Source of the DNA: Symbiodinium natans
Taxonomy: Eukaryota; Sar; Dinophyceae; Suessiales; Symbiodiniaceae
Direction: 5' to 3'
Assembly: GCA_905221605.1 (NCBI GenBank)
Contig: CAJNDS010002180.1
Span: forward strand, 454,501 to 518,500
Length of the DNA: 64,000 nt
A program made the translations under genes and the position numbers. The notes under the pieces were generated by a model. The model searched no databases. It was not told the DNA's origin and saw only the letters and a list, made by a program, of their open reading frames with translations. This document shows positions 32,456 through 42,376 of the stretch, in pieces. Numbering within the stretch: position 1 is the stretch's first letter; the number at the start of each line of letters is the position of its first letter.

Positions 32456-32585
32456 AGGGTTTAGGGTTTAGGGTTTAGGGTTTAGGGTTTAGGGTTTAGG
32501 GTTTAGGGTTTAGGGTTTAGGGTTTAGGGTTTAGGGTTTAGGGTTCAGGGTTCAGGGTTCAGGGTTTAGGGTTTAGGGTTTAGGG
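32456..32585. repeat. TTTAGGG array
   Basis: About 18 units with a short stretch of TTCAGGG variants. Confidence 0.95.
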
Positions 32586-32687
32586 CAACCCTGAATTCCT
32601 AAACCCTATGAGGTTCAGTCACGCTCAGTTACCACTTAAAACCCTTCATCGCAATAAGGATGTAGGCCCCAAACCCCCTGCTGACAG

Positions 32688-32703
32688 AGATCACGAAGCG
32701 CTT
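32688..32703 (+). CDS. Microexon candidate
   Basis: Between GCTGACAG and GTCCCA; with the preceding overhang it reads E-ITKR. Only 16 bases, so weak on its own. Confidence 0.3.
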
Positions 32704-32876
32704 GTCCCACAAGTCCTGAACACTCTAAACTCCCCAATCACAGAACCCGAAGCCTTAAGCCCCCCTAAGCCCTAAACTAAACCGCCCTAAACCCCTAAGC
32801 CCTAAACACGAAGCCCGAAGCCTTAAGCCCCCTAAGCCCTAAACTAAACCGCCCTAAACACGAAGCCCGTTCGAAG

Positions 32877-32930
32877 GGCGTGGTACATGCCCAATGTGAC
32901 ATGGCAAGCTTGCGAGCGGCGGCCGCGGAA
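32877..32930 (+). CDS. Exon candidate
   Basis: Exactly 18 codons between GTTCGAAG and GTAACA in phase 0 (GVVHAQCDMASLRAAAAE). A phase-1 reading (AWYMPNVTWQACERRPR) is open too and would fit the upstream microexon. Confidence 0.5.
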
Positions 32931-33130
32931 GTAACATCGAAGCCCCCACCGAAGGCTTGAGGGTTTAGGGTGTAGGGTTTAGGTTAGGGTTTAGGGTTTA
33001 GGGTTTAGGGTTCTCAAGCTAAAACCCAAGAATTAGGGATCCTTATCGGATGCTACAGGGTGCCGGACTTCCCAACTTCTCAGCTAAGAGCCGGGTCAGG
33101 TTGAGATTTTTCGGATCGGAGGGCTGCCCT

Positions 33131-33234
33131 GGCAGCCCGGCGGTACCTTTTTTTCACATTTTTTCTAGGTTCCCTTACAAAGAAACCAACCCCCGAAAAG
33201 GGTACCCATATTGCAATGGGGTTACTGGGCAACC
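33131..33234. mobile_element. Family B element
   Basis: GGCAGCCCGGCGGTACC at the left, GGGTTACTGGGC at the right. Confidence 0.65.
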
Positions 33235-33455
33235 CAGCTACTTCAAGTCCAGCAACGTAACATAGGGCTTAGGAGTCTCTTCATCGACCCCGCATCCTAG
33301 ACCCCGCGCCCAGTTATTCTTGTCCCTAGATCCCAAACGCGAGTCCTTAACCTTCAACCCCCAAACCTTCAATCCCTAAACCCTAAACCCTAAACCCCAA
33401 ACCCTAAACCCCAAACCCTAATTAAACCCTAAACCCCAAACCCCCAACCCTAAAC

Positions 33456-33504
33456 CCTGGAATCTGTCGGCCGCCTCGCGTTTCGCCTGCAGAGCTGAGA
33501 GCCC
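33456..33504 (-). CDS. Minus-strand exon candidate ending at GTTTAGGG
   Basis: On the minus strand, after TTTCGCAAG, reads GLSALQAKREAADRFQ and ends before GTTTAGGG. The frame is open further upstream (DALAAFRK). A plus-strand reading after CCTGCAG (LRAPCERQRGRQKK) is weaker. Confidence 0.4.
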
Positions 33505-33694
33505 CTTGCGAAAGGCAGCGAGGGCGTCAGAAAAAGGCCACGGTTTAGGGTTTAGGGTTTAGGGTTTAGGGTTTAGGGTTTAGGGTTTAGGGTTTGGGGC
33601 TTAGGGCTTAGGGTTTAGGGTTTAGGGTTTGGGGCTTAGGGTTTTTGGTTTAGGGTCTAGGGTCCATGCATCTGGGGTTCTTGAACATGCAGGT

Positions 33695-33933
33695 GTATGT
33701 ACATGTATGTACATGTAAATGTATGTACATGTAAATGTATGTACATGTATGTACATGTATGTACATGTATGTACATGTATGTACATGTATGTACATGTAT
33801 GTACATGTATGTACATGTATGTACATGTATGTATGTATGTATGTATGTATGTATGTATGTATGTATGTATGTATGTATGTATGTATGTATGTATGTATGT
33901 ATGTATGTATGTATGTATGTATGTATGTATGTA
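33695..33933. repeat. Palindromic decamer array then (GTAT)n
   Basis: TATGTACATG repeated about 13 times, passing without a break into about 25 GTAT units. Confidence 0.95.
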
Positions 33934-34002
33934 TACGCATATGTGTGTTCATAAAGGGCAGTAGGGTTAAGGGACTTCTGTAAGTCACAGCATCCCTTTC
34001 AT

Positions 34003-34109
34003 GGAGGTTCGTGGGTAGGCAGAACTGGGGTATAAGTCTACTCATAGCCTGCTTAGGGGACTGAGGGAACCGCGTATAATTGGGGGGTAATAGCTACCCA
34101 TGAAACTCC
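34003..34109. mobile_element. Family E element
   Basis: GGAGGTTCGTGGGTAG pairs with CTACCCATGAAACTCC. A second copy is at 45101-45213; lone ends near 2574, 47108 and 49905. Confidence 0.7.
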
Positions 34110-34125
34110 GACTTCTAATCTCCAA

Positions 34126-34386
34126 ATGGCACAGGTTGGGCATCTTCTCGGGTCGGAGCATAGGCTTTGCGGGTTTAGCTTGATTGCTTTGATGTCAGGA
34201 GCTGTGAACCCGGGTGGCCCAAGCAGAAAGGACACTAGACGATTTGAAGTCAAAGCAGACATCCCCAGGCAAGGCGTTGAGCACATTTCCTCAGAGGGCT
34301 CCAGGGCATACCTGACCACGAGGGCGCACCCAGCAACACCATCTGAGCTTGCAGCCACCACCATGCCACGAATCGTTCTTGCTTAG
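34126..34386 (+). CDS. Coding-like island, 86 codons, strand unresolved
   Basis: Plus: ATG to TAG, starting MAQVGHLLGSEHRLCGFSLI. Minus: also open (MVVAASSDGVAGCALVVRYA), running back into the family E element. Third-position GC is about half on each strand, so neither is favoured strongly. Confidence 0.35.
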   Translation: MAQVGHLLGSEHRLCGFSLIALMSGAVNPGGPSRKDTRRFEVKADIPRQGVEHISSEGSRAYLTTRAHPATPSELAATTMPRIVLA

Positions 34387-34477
34387 GGTTGTAGAGCGTC
34401 TAGCATTCAGGGCTATAGAGTTTAGGGTTCAAGGTTTCAAGGGTTCAAGTGAAAGTACCTCTTTAGGACTCATCCAG

Positions 34478-34563
34478 AGTAGCGCTCGTGAGATGCACTG
34501 CGGCTTTCGTTGAGGCAGGACCACGATGTGAGGCTTCAGGGCGTGGGGTCTTGCCCGGTTGCG
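34478..34563 (+). CDS. Exon candidate
   Basis: Between CATCCAG and GTATAG: one base, 28 codons, one base. Starts VALVRCTAAFVEAGPRCEAS. A perfect TTTAGGG array begins right after. Confidence 0.6.
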
Positions 34564-34565
34564 GT

Positions 34566-34648
34566 ATAGGGTTTAGGGTTTAGGGTTTAGGGTTTAGGGT
34601 TTAGGGTTTAGGGTTTAGGGTTTAGGGTTTAGGGTTTAGGGTTTAGAG
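34566..34648. repeat. TTTAGGG array
   Basis: About 12 perfect units directly after the preceding exon candidate. Confidence 0.95.
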
Positions 34649-34747
34649 TCGAAGTAGGCCCTTTTCCCCTGCTTGGGTTTCAAAGAGGATCATATGTCGG
34701 CAGCCGGTTTAAAGGGTTCAGGGTTTGGGGTTTAGGATTTAGGATTC

Positions 34748-34953
34748 GGTCCATGTACCTAAATCTACTATTGGCTTAAGGAACCCTCAAAAAACACAAG
34801 AATAATCATCCCTATATTCCCCTTATAAGGAAGAATATTCTTTAGTTTTTCCTGGGGTTCTTAAGCAATTGGTAGAAATAGGGAATGGGCCTCAAAGTAC
34901 TTCCTAGAGGGACTTTGGGGCCCAAGTATACAATAAGAACGTGCATGGACCCT
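34748..34953. mobile_element. Family D element interrupted by family F
   Basis: Ends GGTCCATGTACCT and GTGCATGGACCCT match the clean copy at 17019. The sequence is split after CCTAAAT by the insert listed next. Confidence 0.8.
34765..34875. mobile_element. Family F element nested in family D, with AAAT target duplication
   Basis: Left CTACTATTGGCTTAAGGAAC, right GGGGTTCTTAAGCAATTGGT then AG. AAAT is present on both sides (34761-34764, 34876-34879) and once in the uninterrupted relative at 17019. Confidence 0.85.
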
Positions 34954-35041
34954 GAGGGGTACCCTCAATACCTGCTCTGTTAGGGTTTTGTTTTGCATGG
35001 ATCCTTGTTTTAGGGTTTGGATTTATGACCCCGCTTCTTAG

Positions 35042-35069
35042 GACAAGTTCGACAAAGCAGAGGCACCCT
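35042..35069 (+). CDS. Microexon candidate
   Basis: Between CTTCTTAG and GTTTTTG, reading DKFDKAEAP. Confidence 0.35.
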
Positions 35070-35243
35070 GTTTTTGTTTGTTTGTTGTTCTGCGGGTAAC
35101 CTAGGCCTGTAAATTAAAATGGAGGAGTTATGGTTTTGGTTTTGGGGGTTAGGGCCTATAGGGTTCAAGGGTTAAGGTAATTACAGGAGCCTGAGTAGTG
35201 GCTCGTTGCAACTAGTACTGTCTACTAGCTTTTCTCCGTGAAG

Positions 35244-35317
35244 GATGAGAGATCTGGATTTCCCAGCTTTTAAGCTTGGAATTGGACAGCGGACTTCCTT
35301 CCGGGAGTTCGGATTCG
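35244..35317 (+). CDS. Exon candidate, first of a pair
   Basis: Between CCGTGAAG and GTAGGC: one base, MRDLDFPAFKLGIGQRTSFR plus four codons, one base. The final G completes a valine codon with the start of the next candidate at 35430. Confidence 0.55.
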
Positions 35318-35429
35318 GTAGGCTGCCAAGGCACCAGGCTATCCTAAACCCTAAACTCTGAACCAAAAACTCTGAACCCTAAACCCTAAATCTTGAAACC
35401 CCAAACCCCAAACCCAAACACCGCTCGAG

Positions 35430-35458
35430 TACTACAAGACCTTCGCATGGCTAAGGAG
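35430..35458 (+). CDS. Exon candidate, second of the pair
   Basis: Between GCTCGAG and GTGGGC. In the frame set by the exon before it reads LQDLRMAKE. Phase 0 (YYKTFAWLR) is also open. Confidence 0.5.
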
Positions 35459-35751
35459 GTGGGCGACCCCCCCCCCCCCCCCCCCAATGAATCCATTAGG
35501 GTTTAGGGTTTAGGGTTTAGAGTTCAAAGTGCACCCGAACCCCTGTGGAACATCTTGGCGGCTCGCGGGCAAAGCTCAACCCGAAACCCCTGGGTTTAGG
35601 GTCTATAGGGTTTGTAGTTTGTTTAGTTTTTTTTTTTTTATCATGTTATAGGGTCTCTAGGGTGTTGAGGGTCTTTAGGATTCATACAACCCTAAGGCCC
35701 TAAGCCCTAAGCCCGAAGCCCAGGACCCTAACCCTTTCCCTCCTTCCCGAG

Positions 35752-35899
35752 GCTTGCGTGTGTTCATGTCAGGAAGCTCATGAACTTGCCAGGTCTACCC
35801 ATGACCATTTCTGAAGGACCCAAGGGGCCATACAGTCGACTAAGCAAGAAGGGCATACACCCTTGGTGTTCTTTGGTTGCTGGCAAAACTCAGCCGTAA
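35752..35899 (+). CDS. Coding-like island, 48 codons
   Basis: After TTCCCGAG one base, then open to TAA. Starts LACVHVRKLMNLPGLPMTIS; GPYSRLSKKGIHPW lies in the middle. A GT after TTGCCAG could end an exon early. Confidence 0.45.
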
Positions 35900-36019
35900 C
35901 CTCTGATTCCTTGGGGTTAAGAAGGTGTAGGGTTCAGGGTTTAGGGTTTAGGGTTTAGGGTTTAGGGTTTAGGGTTTAGAGTTTAAGGATAAGGGTTTAG
36001 GGTTTAGGGTTGCTGGCAG

Positions 36020-36103
36020 TTGGAACTTGCCGCTGACCCTTTCCCCTGGGACTGCGAGCCACACGCTGCCAAAAACTACAGCGAGCCGGGCATCCGCTCG
36101 ACC
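36020..36103 (+). CDS. Exon candidate
   Basis: Exactly 28 codons between GCTGGCAG and GTCTAA. Starts LELAADPFPWDCEPHAAKNY. TTTAGGG array just upstream. A minus-strand frame is also open. Confidence 0.55.
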
Positions 36104-36174
36104 GTCTAAGCTCCCAGCATGTTGGGATCTTGGACCAGAGTGCCCTGCCAAACCACCCCCCCCCAAAAAAAACA

Positions 36175-36260
36175 TAACAAGCAAAATGAATAAATAGATA
36201 AATAAATATGTATAATAATGATAAGAATAATAATAATAAATAAATAAATAAATATATATA
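36175..36260. repeat. AT-rich microsatellite (AATA/ATAAATAA)
   Basis: A short AT-rich block with no coding content. Confidence 0.8.
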
Positions 36261-36606
36261 TATGTATATAACTAAGCCTATAAACCTTACACCCCTAAAA
36301 CCCTAAACCCCCAAACCCTCTAAAGCCCCTGAACCCCCAAAGCCACCTCAAACAAAATCCAACGACCAAGATATCGTGGTAGGGTTGAGATTTTAGGGAT
36401 TTTGGTTTGCTGTTTAGCGTTTCTATTGCTTCCGAAAGTACGAAGGATTATACTACCTTTTGGTGTATTGAAGGGATACCTGTGTTTTGGGAGATCCCCG
36501 GGCTTTTTGTTACGTCCGCAACGAAGCATCCTCCTTCACTGTGGCGGATTTCGGGTTAAGGATTTACGTCACAAAGCTGAACCCTGCACCCTAAACCCTG
36601 CACAAG

Positions 36607-36683
36607 GTGACGTCTGCTGGTCGACAGACGAAACCATGGCGCGCTCGCGATCCAGGCCGGGCCGCATGCTCAACCCGGCTTAG
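36607..36683 (+). CDS. Terminal exon candidate, arginine/serine-rich
   Basis: After CTGCACAAG reads DVCWSTDETMARSRSRPGRM, then LNPA and TAG. Confidence 0.5.
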
Positions 36684-36922
36684 GTTAAGGGTTTAGGGTT
36701 TAGAGTTTAGGGTTTAGGGTTTCGGGTTTAGGGTTTAGGCGTGTAGGGTAGCCCTAAGCCCCACCTCCAGTCGCTAAGCCCTACCCTACCCAGACCCCTA
36801 GTTGTAGTCTTACACAGACATGGGACTTCTCAACCCCTAAACCCCAAAATCCCAAATCCCAAGCCCTAAACCCTAAATCCTAAATCCTAAACCCTAAACC
36901 CTCAGACCTAAACCTGTCTCAG

Positions 36923-36962
36923 ACAAAAGGAGCCGCAGCTCCCCCGTGCACCAGCGGAGGAG
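36923..36962 (+). CDS. Exon candidate, RS-rich
   Basis: After CTGTCTCAG: KRSRSSPVHQRR and one more arginine, then GC as donor. Every codon but the first ends in G or C. Confidence 0.4.
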
Positions 36963-37111
36963 GCCTTGCTTCTTAGGTTTTGGGCTGCCGCGCTTCTGCA
37001 TGCGTTTTGCTTCCTGTGTAGTAGGGTTTAGGGTTTAGGGTTTAGGTTTAGGGTTTAGGGTTTAGGGCTTAGGGCTTAGGGCTTAGGGCTGAGGGTTTAG
37101 GGTTTAGGGTT

Positions 37112-37201
37112 TTGCTCATTGCTTTTTGTTGGTTCTGGGTTCCCGTATGAAGCAACCAACCCACGCATGGTGCCCTTTTTACAATACGGGTACTAGGGCA
37201 T
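37112..37201. mobile_element. Family B element
   Basis: Shares GGTTCTGGGTTCCCGTATGA and AACCAACCCA with other copies; ends are worn. Confidence 0.5.
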
Positions 37202-37319
37202 AAGGCTTAGGGGTCTTGAGAGCTTTTTTCAATTTTTGTCAGGGTTATCATGTTTATTAGCAAGGGTACTTCTGCACTTGCGGCAACCAGCTGGGTACCC
37301 TGAATCGGAACTTTAGCAG

Positions 37320-37387
37320 GAATCAAGCAGAACGCCATGCTTCTGGTTGGGCTGAACGCTATGCATCTCCTCCGAGGGCCTTTCTGA
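37320..37387 (+). CDS. Exon candidate
   Basis: After TTAGCAG reads IKQNAMLLVGLNAMHLLRGP and stops at TGA. A GT after ATGCTTCTG could end it sooner. Confidence 0.45.
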
Positions 37388-37544
37388 CTTGTTCTTGGTG
37401 TAGGGTTTAGGGTTTAGGGTTTAGGGTTTAGGGTTTAGGGTTTAGGGCTTTCAGCGCGAGCGTCGGTAAAGAAAGTTGTCCAGACAGAGGCCACTCATTG
37501 TCCCTGAGTTTCGGCTCAGCAGATTCACTCGTGTTTTAAAGCAG

Positions 37545-37598
37545 GCGCCGGCGCCAGCGCGCCCGCTCTTCTCCATCGAGGCCTGGTTCCTTGATGGG
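37545..37598 (+). CDS. Exon candidate ending at GTTTAGGG
   Basis: Exactly 18 codons between AAAGCAG and GTTTAGGG: APAPARPLFSIEAWFLDG. Sixteen third bases are G or C. Joins in phase to the candidate at 38240. Confidence 0.65.
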
Positions 37599-37994
37599 GT
37601 TTAGGGTTTAGGGTTTAGGGTTTAGGGTTTAGGGTTTAGGGTTTAGGGTTTAGGGTTTAGGGTGCTGGTTTAGGGCGGTTTCGGGTTTAGGGTTTGGGGT
37701 CATGGCTTGCTAGTCCCATGGAGATGTAGGGAAGCAGGTACCTTACGCATCCCTCAGCCTCTTTACCTACCCTAGACCTCCAAGTATATAAATCACATCT
37801 ACATTGGGGTCTGAAGTCTGCAAATAATACCTACAATTTGGGCTATTTGGAGCCGTAGGCTTAGGTCTGGGGTATGGGGTCTTGCCACGTGCATCCCTGT
37901 TAGGATAGTTAGGGTTGAGGTGGCCGCCAAAGTGCCCAAGACCCCCCTCGGTCCTATGAAGCCCTAAAAAAACCCTACAACACTCTCTCTAGAT

Positions 37995-38117
37995 GGGTAG
38001 TTCTCTAAATTGCGGTCCATTTTTCTTTTGGGGGGGAGAGGCGGGGGTCCACAACACAAGGGAGCCGCATTCCATAGGGGACACCAAAAAAAGAACCCCC
38101 AATTTGGAGAACTACCC
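37995..38117. mobile_element. Family I element
   Basis: GGGTAGTTCTCTAAATTG pairs with CAATTTGGAGAACTACCC. Partial copies near 44602 and 57474. Sits in the spacer between two phase-compatible exon candidates. Confidence 0.75.
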
Positions 38118-38239
38118 TTGTCATACCCCTAAACCCTAAACCCTAAACCCTAAACCCTAAACCCTAAACCCAAAACCCTAAACCCTAAACCCTACTAATC
38201 CCCATATTCCTCTGTTAAGGGGGTATTTCGGCCTCTCAG

Positions 38240-38286
38240 GTCGCCGCCGAGGAGGTCGCCCAGGCTCCCTACTTGAAGATTCATGG
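38240..38286 (+). CDS. Exon candidate ending at GTTTGGGG
   Basis: Between GCCTCTCAG and GTTTGGGG: 15 codons VAAEEVAQAPYLKIH plus two bases. CCCTAAA upstream; the kilobase G-rich array starts at its edge. Confidence 0.65.
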
Positions 38287-39296
38287 GTTTGGGGTTCAGG
38301 GTTGGGGTTTAGGGTTTGGGGTTTAGGGTTTGGGGTTCAGGGTTGGGGTTTAGGGTTTGGGGTTTAGGGTTTGGGGTTTAGGGTTTGGGGTTTAGGGTTT
38401 GGGGTTCAGGGTTGGGGTTTAGGGTTTGGGGTTTAGGGTTTGGGGTTTAGGGTTTGGGGTTTAGGGTTTGGGGTTTAGGGTTTGGGGTTCAGGGTTGGGG
38501 TTCAGGGTTTGGGGTTTAGGGTTTGGGGTTTAGGGTTTGGGGTTTAGGGTTTGGGGTTTAGGGTTTGGGGTTCAGGGTTGGGGTTTAGGGTTTGGGGTTT
38601 AGGGTTGGGGTTAGGGGTTTAGGGTTTGGGGTTAGGGGTTTGGGGTTCAGGGTGGGGTTTAGGGGTTTAGGGTTTGGGGTTTAGGGTTTGGGTTTTCAGG
38701 GTTGGGGTTTAGGGTTGGGGTCAGGGTTGGGGTGTAGGGTTTGGGGTTTAGGTTGGGGTTTAGGGTTTGGGGTTCAGGGTTGGGTCAGGGTTGGGGTTAG
38801 GGTTTAGGGTTTGGGGTTTAGGGTTTGGGGTTTAGGGTTTGGGTTTTAGGGTTGGGGGTTAGGGTTGGGGTTTAGGGTTTGGGGTTTAGGGTTTGGGGTT
38901 AGGGTTGGAGGGTTTGGGGTTCAGGGTTGGGGTTTAGGGTTTGGGGTTTAGGGTTTGGGGTTTAGGGTTTGGGGTTTAGGGTTTGGGGTTTAGGGTTTGG
39001 GTTCAGGGTTGGGGTTTAGGGTTTGGGGGGTTTAGGGTTTGGGGTTTAGGGTTTGGGGTTTAGGGTTTGGGGTTCAGGGTTGGGGTTTAGGGTTTGGGGT
39101 TTAGGGTTTGGGGTTTAGGGTTTGGGGTTTAGGGTTTGGGGTTCAGGGTTGGGGTTTAGGGTTTGGGGTTTAGGGTTTGGGGTTTAGGGTTTGGGGTTTA
39201 GGGTTTGGGGTCTAGGGTTTGGGGTTTAGGGTTTAGGGTTTGGGGTCTAGGGTTTGGGGTTTAGGGTTGAGGGTTTGGGGTTTAGGGTTGAGGGCT
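38287..39296. repeat. 1-kb array of TTTAGGGTTTGGGG
   Basis: A 14-base dimer of the heptamer and its TTTGGGG variant, about 70 copies with a longer-period pattern in which TTCAGGGTTGGGG interrupts every few dimers. Confidence 0.95.
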
Positions 39297-39416
39297 TAGA
39301 GGAATCTATTCCCTAGAGTAGGCCCTTATTCCCCTTTGTGTTAGGGCTGGGGTTCGCTTGCAAGCCCCCTTTAAAACAACAATGGAGGTAGTTTTTTTAT
39401 TTTTTTCATTTGCTAG

Positions 39417-39515
39417 GTTTAGGGTTTAGGGTTTAGGGTTTAGGGTTTAGGGTTTAGGGTTTAGGGTTTAGGGTTTAGGGTTTAGGGTTTAGGGTTTAGG
39501 GTTTAGGGTTTAGGG
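39417..39515. repeat. Perfect TTTAGGG array
   Basis: About 14 identical units. Confidence 0.95.
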
Positions 39516-39747
39516 GGTCACTCTTGGGTCTGGCAAGTGGCCCAAAGACGCTCCTACTTAGGACCGACCAAGGGGTGATTCAGAAGCCCTGTATAAATAA
39601 ACCCTGCGTGGGTTCGTTGATTCGGGTCGGGAGTTTTGCACGACATAAGCGGGGTAGTTGGGCGGCAGGGTTGCGGGTTTTGGGTTTTGTGTTCTGGGTT
39701 AGTAGGGAAAACCCCTAAACCCCAACTAAACGGGAACTACGTTGCAG

Positions 39748-39793
39748 TGTTTGGAGGGCTCCAGGCGTTGATAGTTGTTCTCCGACTTTGGGG
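39748..39793 (+). CDS. Exon candidate, first of a pair
   Basis: Between CGTTGCAG and GTTGCT: VWRAPGVDSCSPTLG after one base. Phase 0 at its right edge suits the next candidate. Confidence 0.45.
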
Positions 39794-39907
39794 GTTGCTT
39801 CGGACTCTGAGGAGTCATTATTGATTCCTATAACATCCCAACGCTTTTGGTGCGGAAGGTGCATCTCGATGTCGTTTCATAGTCTCCTAAGTCAGCGCGC
39901 AGCGTAG

Positions 39908-39987
39908 GATCACATTGATGAAGAGATCTGGGCCATGTGGTGTTCGCTGACAAGTGTGGCACCTCCCATCTTCGGGGATCTCGAATT
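39908..39987 (+). CDS. Exon candidate, second of the pair
   Basis: Between GCAGCGTAG and GTATAG: 26 codons plus two bases. Starts DHIDEEIWAMWCSLTSVAPP and ends IFGDLE. The TAG before it, in the same frame as the upstream sequence, is explained as an acceptor. Product unknown. Confidence 0.65.
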
Positions 39988-40412
39988 GTATAGGGGCCTT
40001 AAGGTTTAGGGTTTAGGGGCTGCTATGGTCGACATTTTTCGGCCTTGTGGTCTAGGTCTAGGACTCAGAGTAGGTCGATAATTTTGTTACCTTAAAAGGA
40101 CCCTTTAAACCAAAAAGGGTACCCTTTTATGTTTCGGATTACACAGTCTTGGCTTTGGTTTGCTCCATTGCCTACATTTCAAGCGACCGAAAACAACTAA
40201 CACGTCTGGGCTATGAGTCTTGAACCCCTAAACCTAAACCCCTGAGCGCTAAAACCTGCACCAGACTACTAAACTTGCTAAACCTTCCCTGAAGAAAGGG
40301 AATTGTACTCCAAGTATGAGTATCTTTCTTTTATCTTCAGGCACAAGGTTATACTCTAGGTAAACACTAGGCCCAAACCCCAAACCCCTAAGCCCCGAAG
40401 TCTTCGCAAAAG

Positions 40413-40450
40413 GAGTGGCGCCAACAAGCGCTGGAGTCGCTCACCCAGCC
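40413..40450 (+). CDS. Exon candidate
   Basis: Between TCGCAAAAG and GTAGGC: EWRQQALESLTQ plus two bases. Confidence 0.6.
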
Positions 40451-40939
40451 GTAGGCCCCCTTGGACGGTTGCAGTGGTTTAGGGTTAGGGTTTAGGGTTT
40501 CGGGTTCAGGGTTTAGGGTGTAGGGTGTAGGGTTTAGGGTTTAGGGGTTACCTAGAGTAACCTTTATACCCTTGTAAATGGAATATGCATTCAGGGCCTT
40601 GGGCATATATATATATATACACATTTTTGTTTTTTTGCTCATAGGGTGTAGGGCTTGAGGCTTTTAGGGTTTGGGGTTTATTTGTTTGGGGCCAGGGCTT
40701 CGAGGCTGTTAGGAGAGTTCGCGCTTAGGCTTTAGGTCTGCGGGGCTACAGGGTGAAAGGGTTTAGGGTTTGGGCGACCTGTTCGGGTTTGGGGTTGAGA
40801 GTTTGGGGTTGAGGGTTCAGGTTTGGGGTTTAGGTTTTGGGGTTAAGGGTTTAGGGTTTAGGGTTTAGGTTTAGGGTTTAGGGTTTAGGGTTAGGGAGAT
40901 AGGGAACCATGGAAGCCTTATCAGAAGTGACAATGGAAG

Positions 40940-41063
40940 GAATGCAACCTGAGGGTCCTCCTGGGAAGGTGCTTTGAGATTCTTGTGGACCGGGAGGTTC
41001 CGCATGAGTTCTGTGGCATGTTGAAGTTGGAGCAAGGAAGCCCTGGACCCCGAAAGCTAAAGG
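40940..41063 (+). CDS. Exon candidate, 41 codons
   Basis: Between AATGGAAG and GTCCTA. Reads ECNLRVLLGRCFEILVDREV then PHEFCGMLKLEQGSPGPRK. Several internal GTs are possible. Charged and hydrophobic residues alternate as in a folded domain. Confidence 0.5.
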
Positions 41064-41522
41064 GTCCTACACCCTAAACGGTAAACCCTACACCCAAAAC
41101 CCCTAAACCCTAAACCCAAAACCCAAAACCCACTAAATCTCTTGGGCTCTGAGCGAAGGTCCAGTCTTGCAGGGAAATACGTGTGCATTTGCTCGCGGCT
41201 CTCTTTCTTCAAATTGCCGATTCCACCGACCATTTAGGAAGAGAGTAGGGTTTGGTTGACTTGTTGATTTTGGCCTTTGTAGGGAACTACTCAGGCAACT
41301 AGATAGACCTAGATCCCCTGCTTAATTCCTTCTGACAACCACGAAGCAATCTGCCAAGGGTGCTTAGTAGTCCCTTGCTGGGTCTACTATCTACTTGAGG
41401 TTGCCCTAAGGTTTTGGGTTTCGGGTTCAGGGAAAGCATGGCCCAGGTTTGGTACCCTCGGCAAAAAGGAGTAAACCCTAAACCCTAAACCCTGAACCCT
41501 TTGATCCCGAAACTGCGGGCAG

Positions 41523-41565
41523 GCGCCAGAGGGTGAAGTCAGCATCGAGGCCGCTAAGGGCTCGG
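41523..41565 (+). CDS. Exon candidate ending at GTTTAGG
   Basis: Between TGCGGGCAG and GTTTAGG: APEGEVSIEAAKGS plus one base. C-rich before, G-rich after. Confidence 0.6.
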
Positions 41566-41584
41566 GTTTAGGATTAGGGTTTAG

Positions 41585-41660
41585 GGTTTAAAGGGTTAAA
41601 GGGTTAAAGGGTTAAAGGGTTAAAGGGTTAAAGGGTTAGAGGGTTAGAGGGTTAGAGGGT
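41585..41660. repeat. 8-bp variant array (GGGTTAAA)n
   Basis: Six octamers followed by three GGGTTAGA units. Confidence 0.9.
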
Positions 41661-41824
41661 TTAGGGTTTAGGGTTTAGGGTCCTTGGAGTTACAATGTCA
41701 GGTTTTTTAAGGGTCTTGGGGAAGGCAGGTAGGGGTTCCAGGCGGCTTGGACGTTGCCCCGAAGACATCCAAGGACTTTGCTGCTCACCTGGGGCTTAGG
41801 GGGGGCGGGGGGTGGGGCCGGTGG

Positions 41825-41861
41825 GGGGCGGGGGGGGGGGGGGGGGGGGGGAGGTGTTTTA

Positions 41862-41908
<47 letters not shown>

Positions 41909-41918
41909 CCTCTCTCTC
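41825..41918. repeat. G-run and (TC)n microsatellite
   Basis: A run of more than 20 G followed by about 20 TC dinucleotides. Confidence 0.95.
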
Positions 41919-42313
41919 TACACGTATTGTATGGCCTCGTGCACAACTGGGGTCAAGGTTGAGCTTAGGGGCTTAGGCAGCCTATGGGATGCAGGAGGCC
42001 AGCATGAACTGATAATTTCAGGGTTGTAGGGTTCGGGGTTGTAGGGTGTAGGGCTTAGGGTCTAGGATTCAGGGTTCAGAGGTTTAGGGTTTTAGGGGTT
42101 TAGAGTTCAGGGTTGTTGGGTTTAGGGATCAAGGGTTTTAGGGTTCCAGGGTTCAGGTTTCAGGGTTGAGGGTTGAACCCCTTAAGAACCCTATGACTAA
42201 ACGGCGCCCTTCATGTCTTTTTGGGGCAAGTCAAGCTCGCCCTAAACCCTAAACCCTAAACCCTAAACCCTAAACCCCAAACCCTAAACCCTAAACCCTA
42301 AACGCCTTGCAAG

Positions 42314-42376
42314 GAGCGGAAGCCGGGGTAGACTGGATGAGGCTGACGCGGCGCCGGCGCGATTCAAACTACAAGG
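42314..42376 (+). CDS. Exon candidate abutting a family A element
   Basis: Between CCTTGCAAG and GTTCCCC: one base, SGSRGRLDEADAAPARFKLQ, two bases. The GT that would open the intron lies in the left arm of a truncated family A element. Confidence 0.6.

Noticed and set aside
33622-34045. Frames of repeated Thr-Tyr-Ile-His and Cys-Met-Tyr-Val
   Set aside because: Direct translation of the TATGTACATG and GTAT microsatellites.
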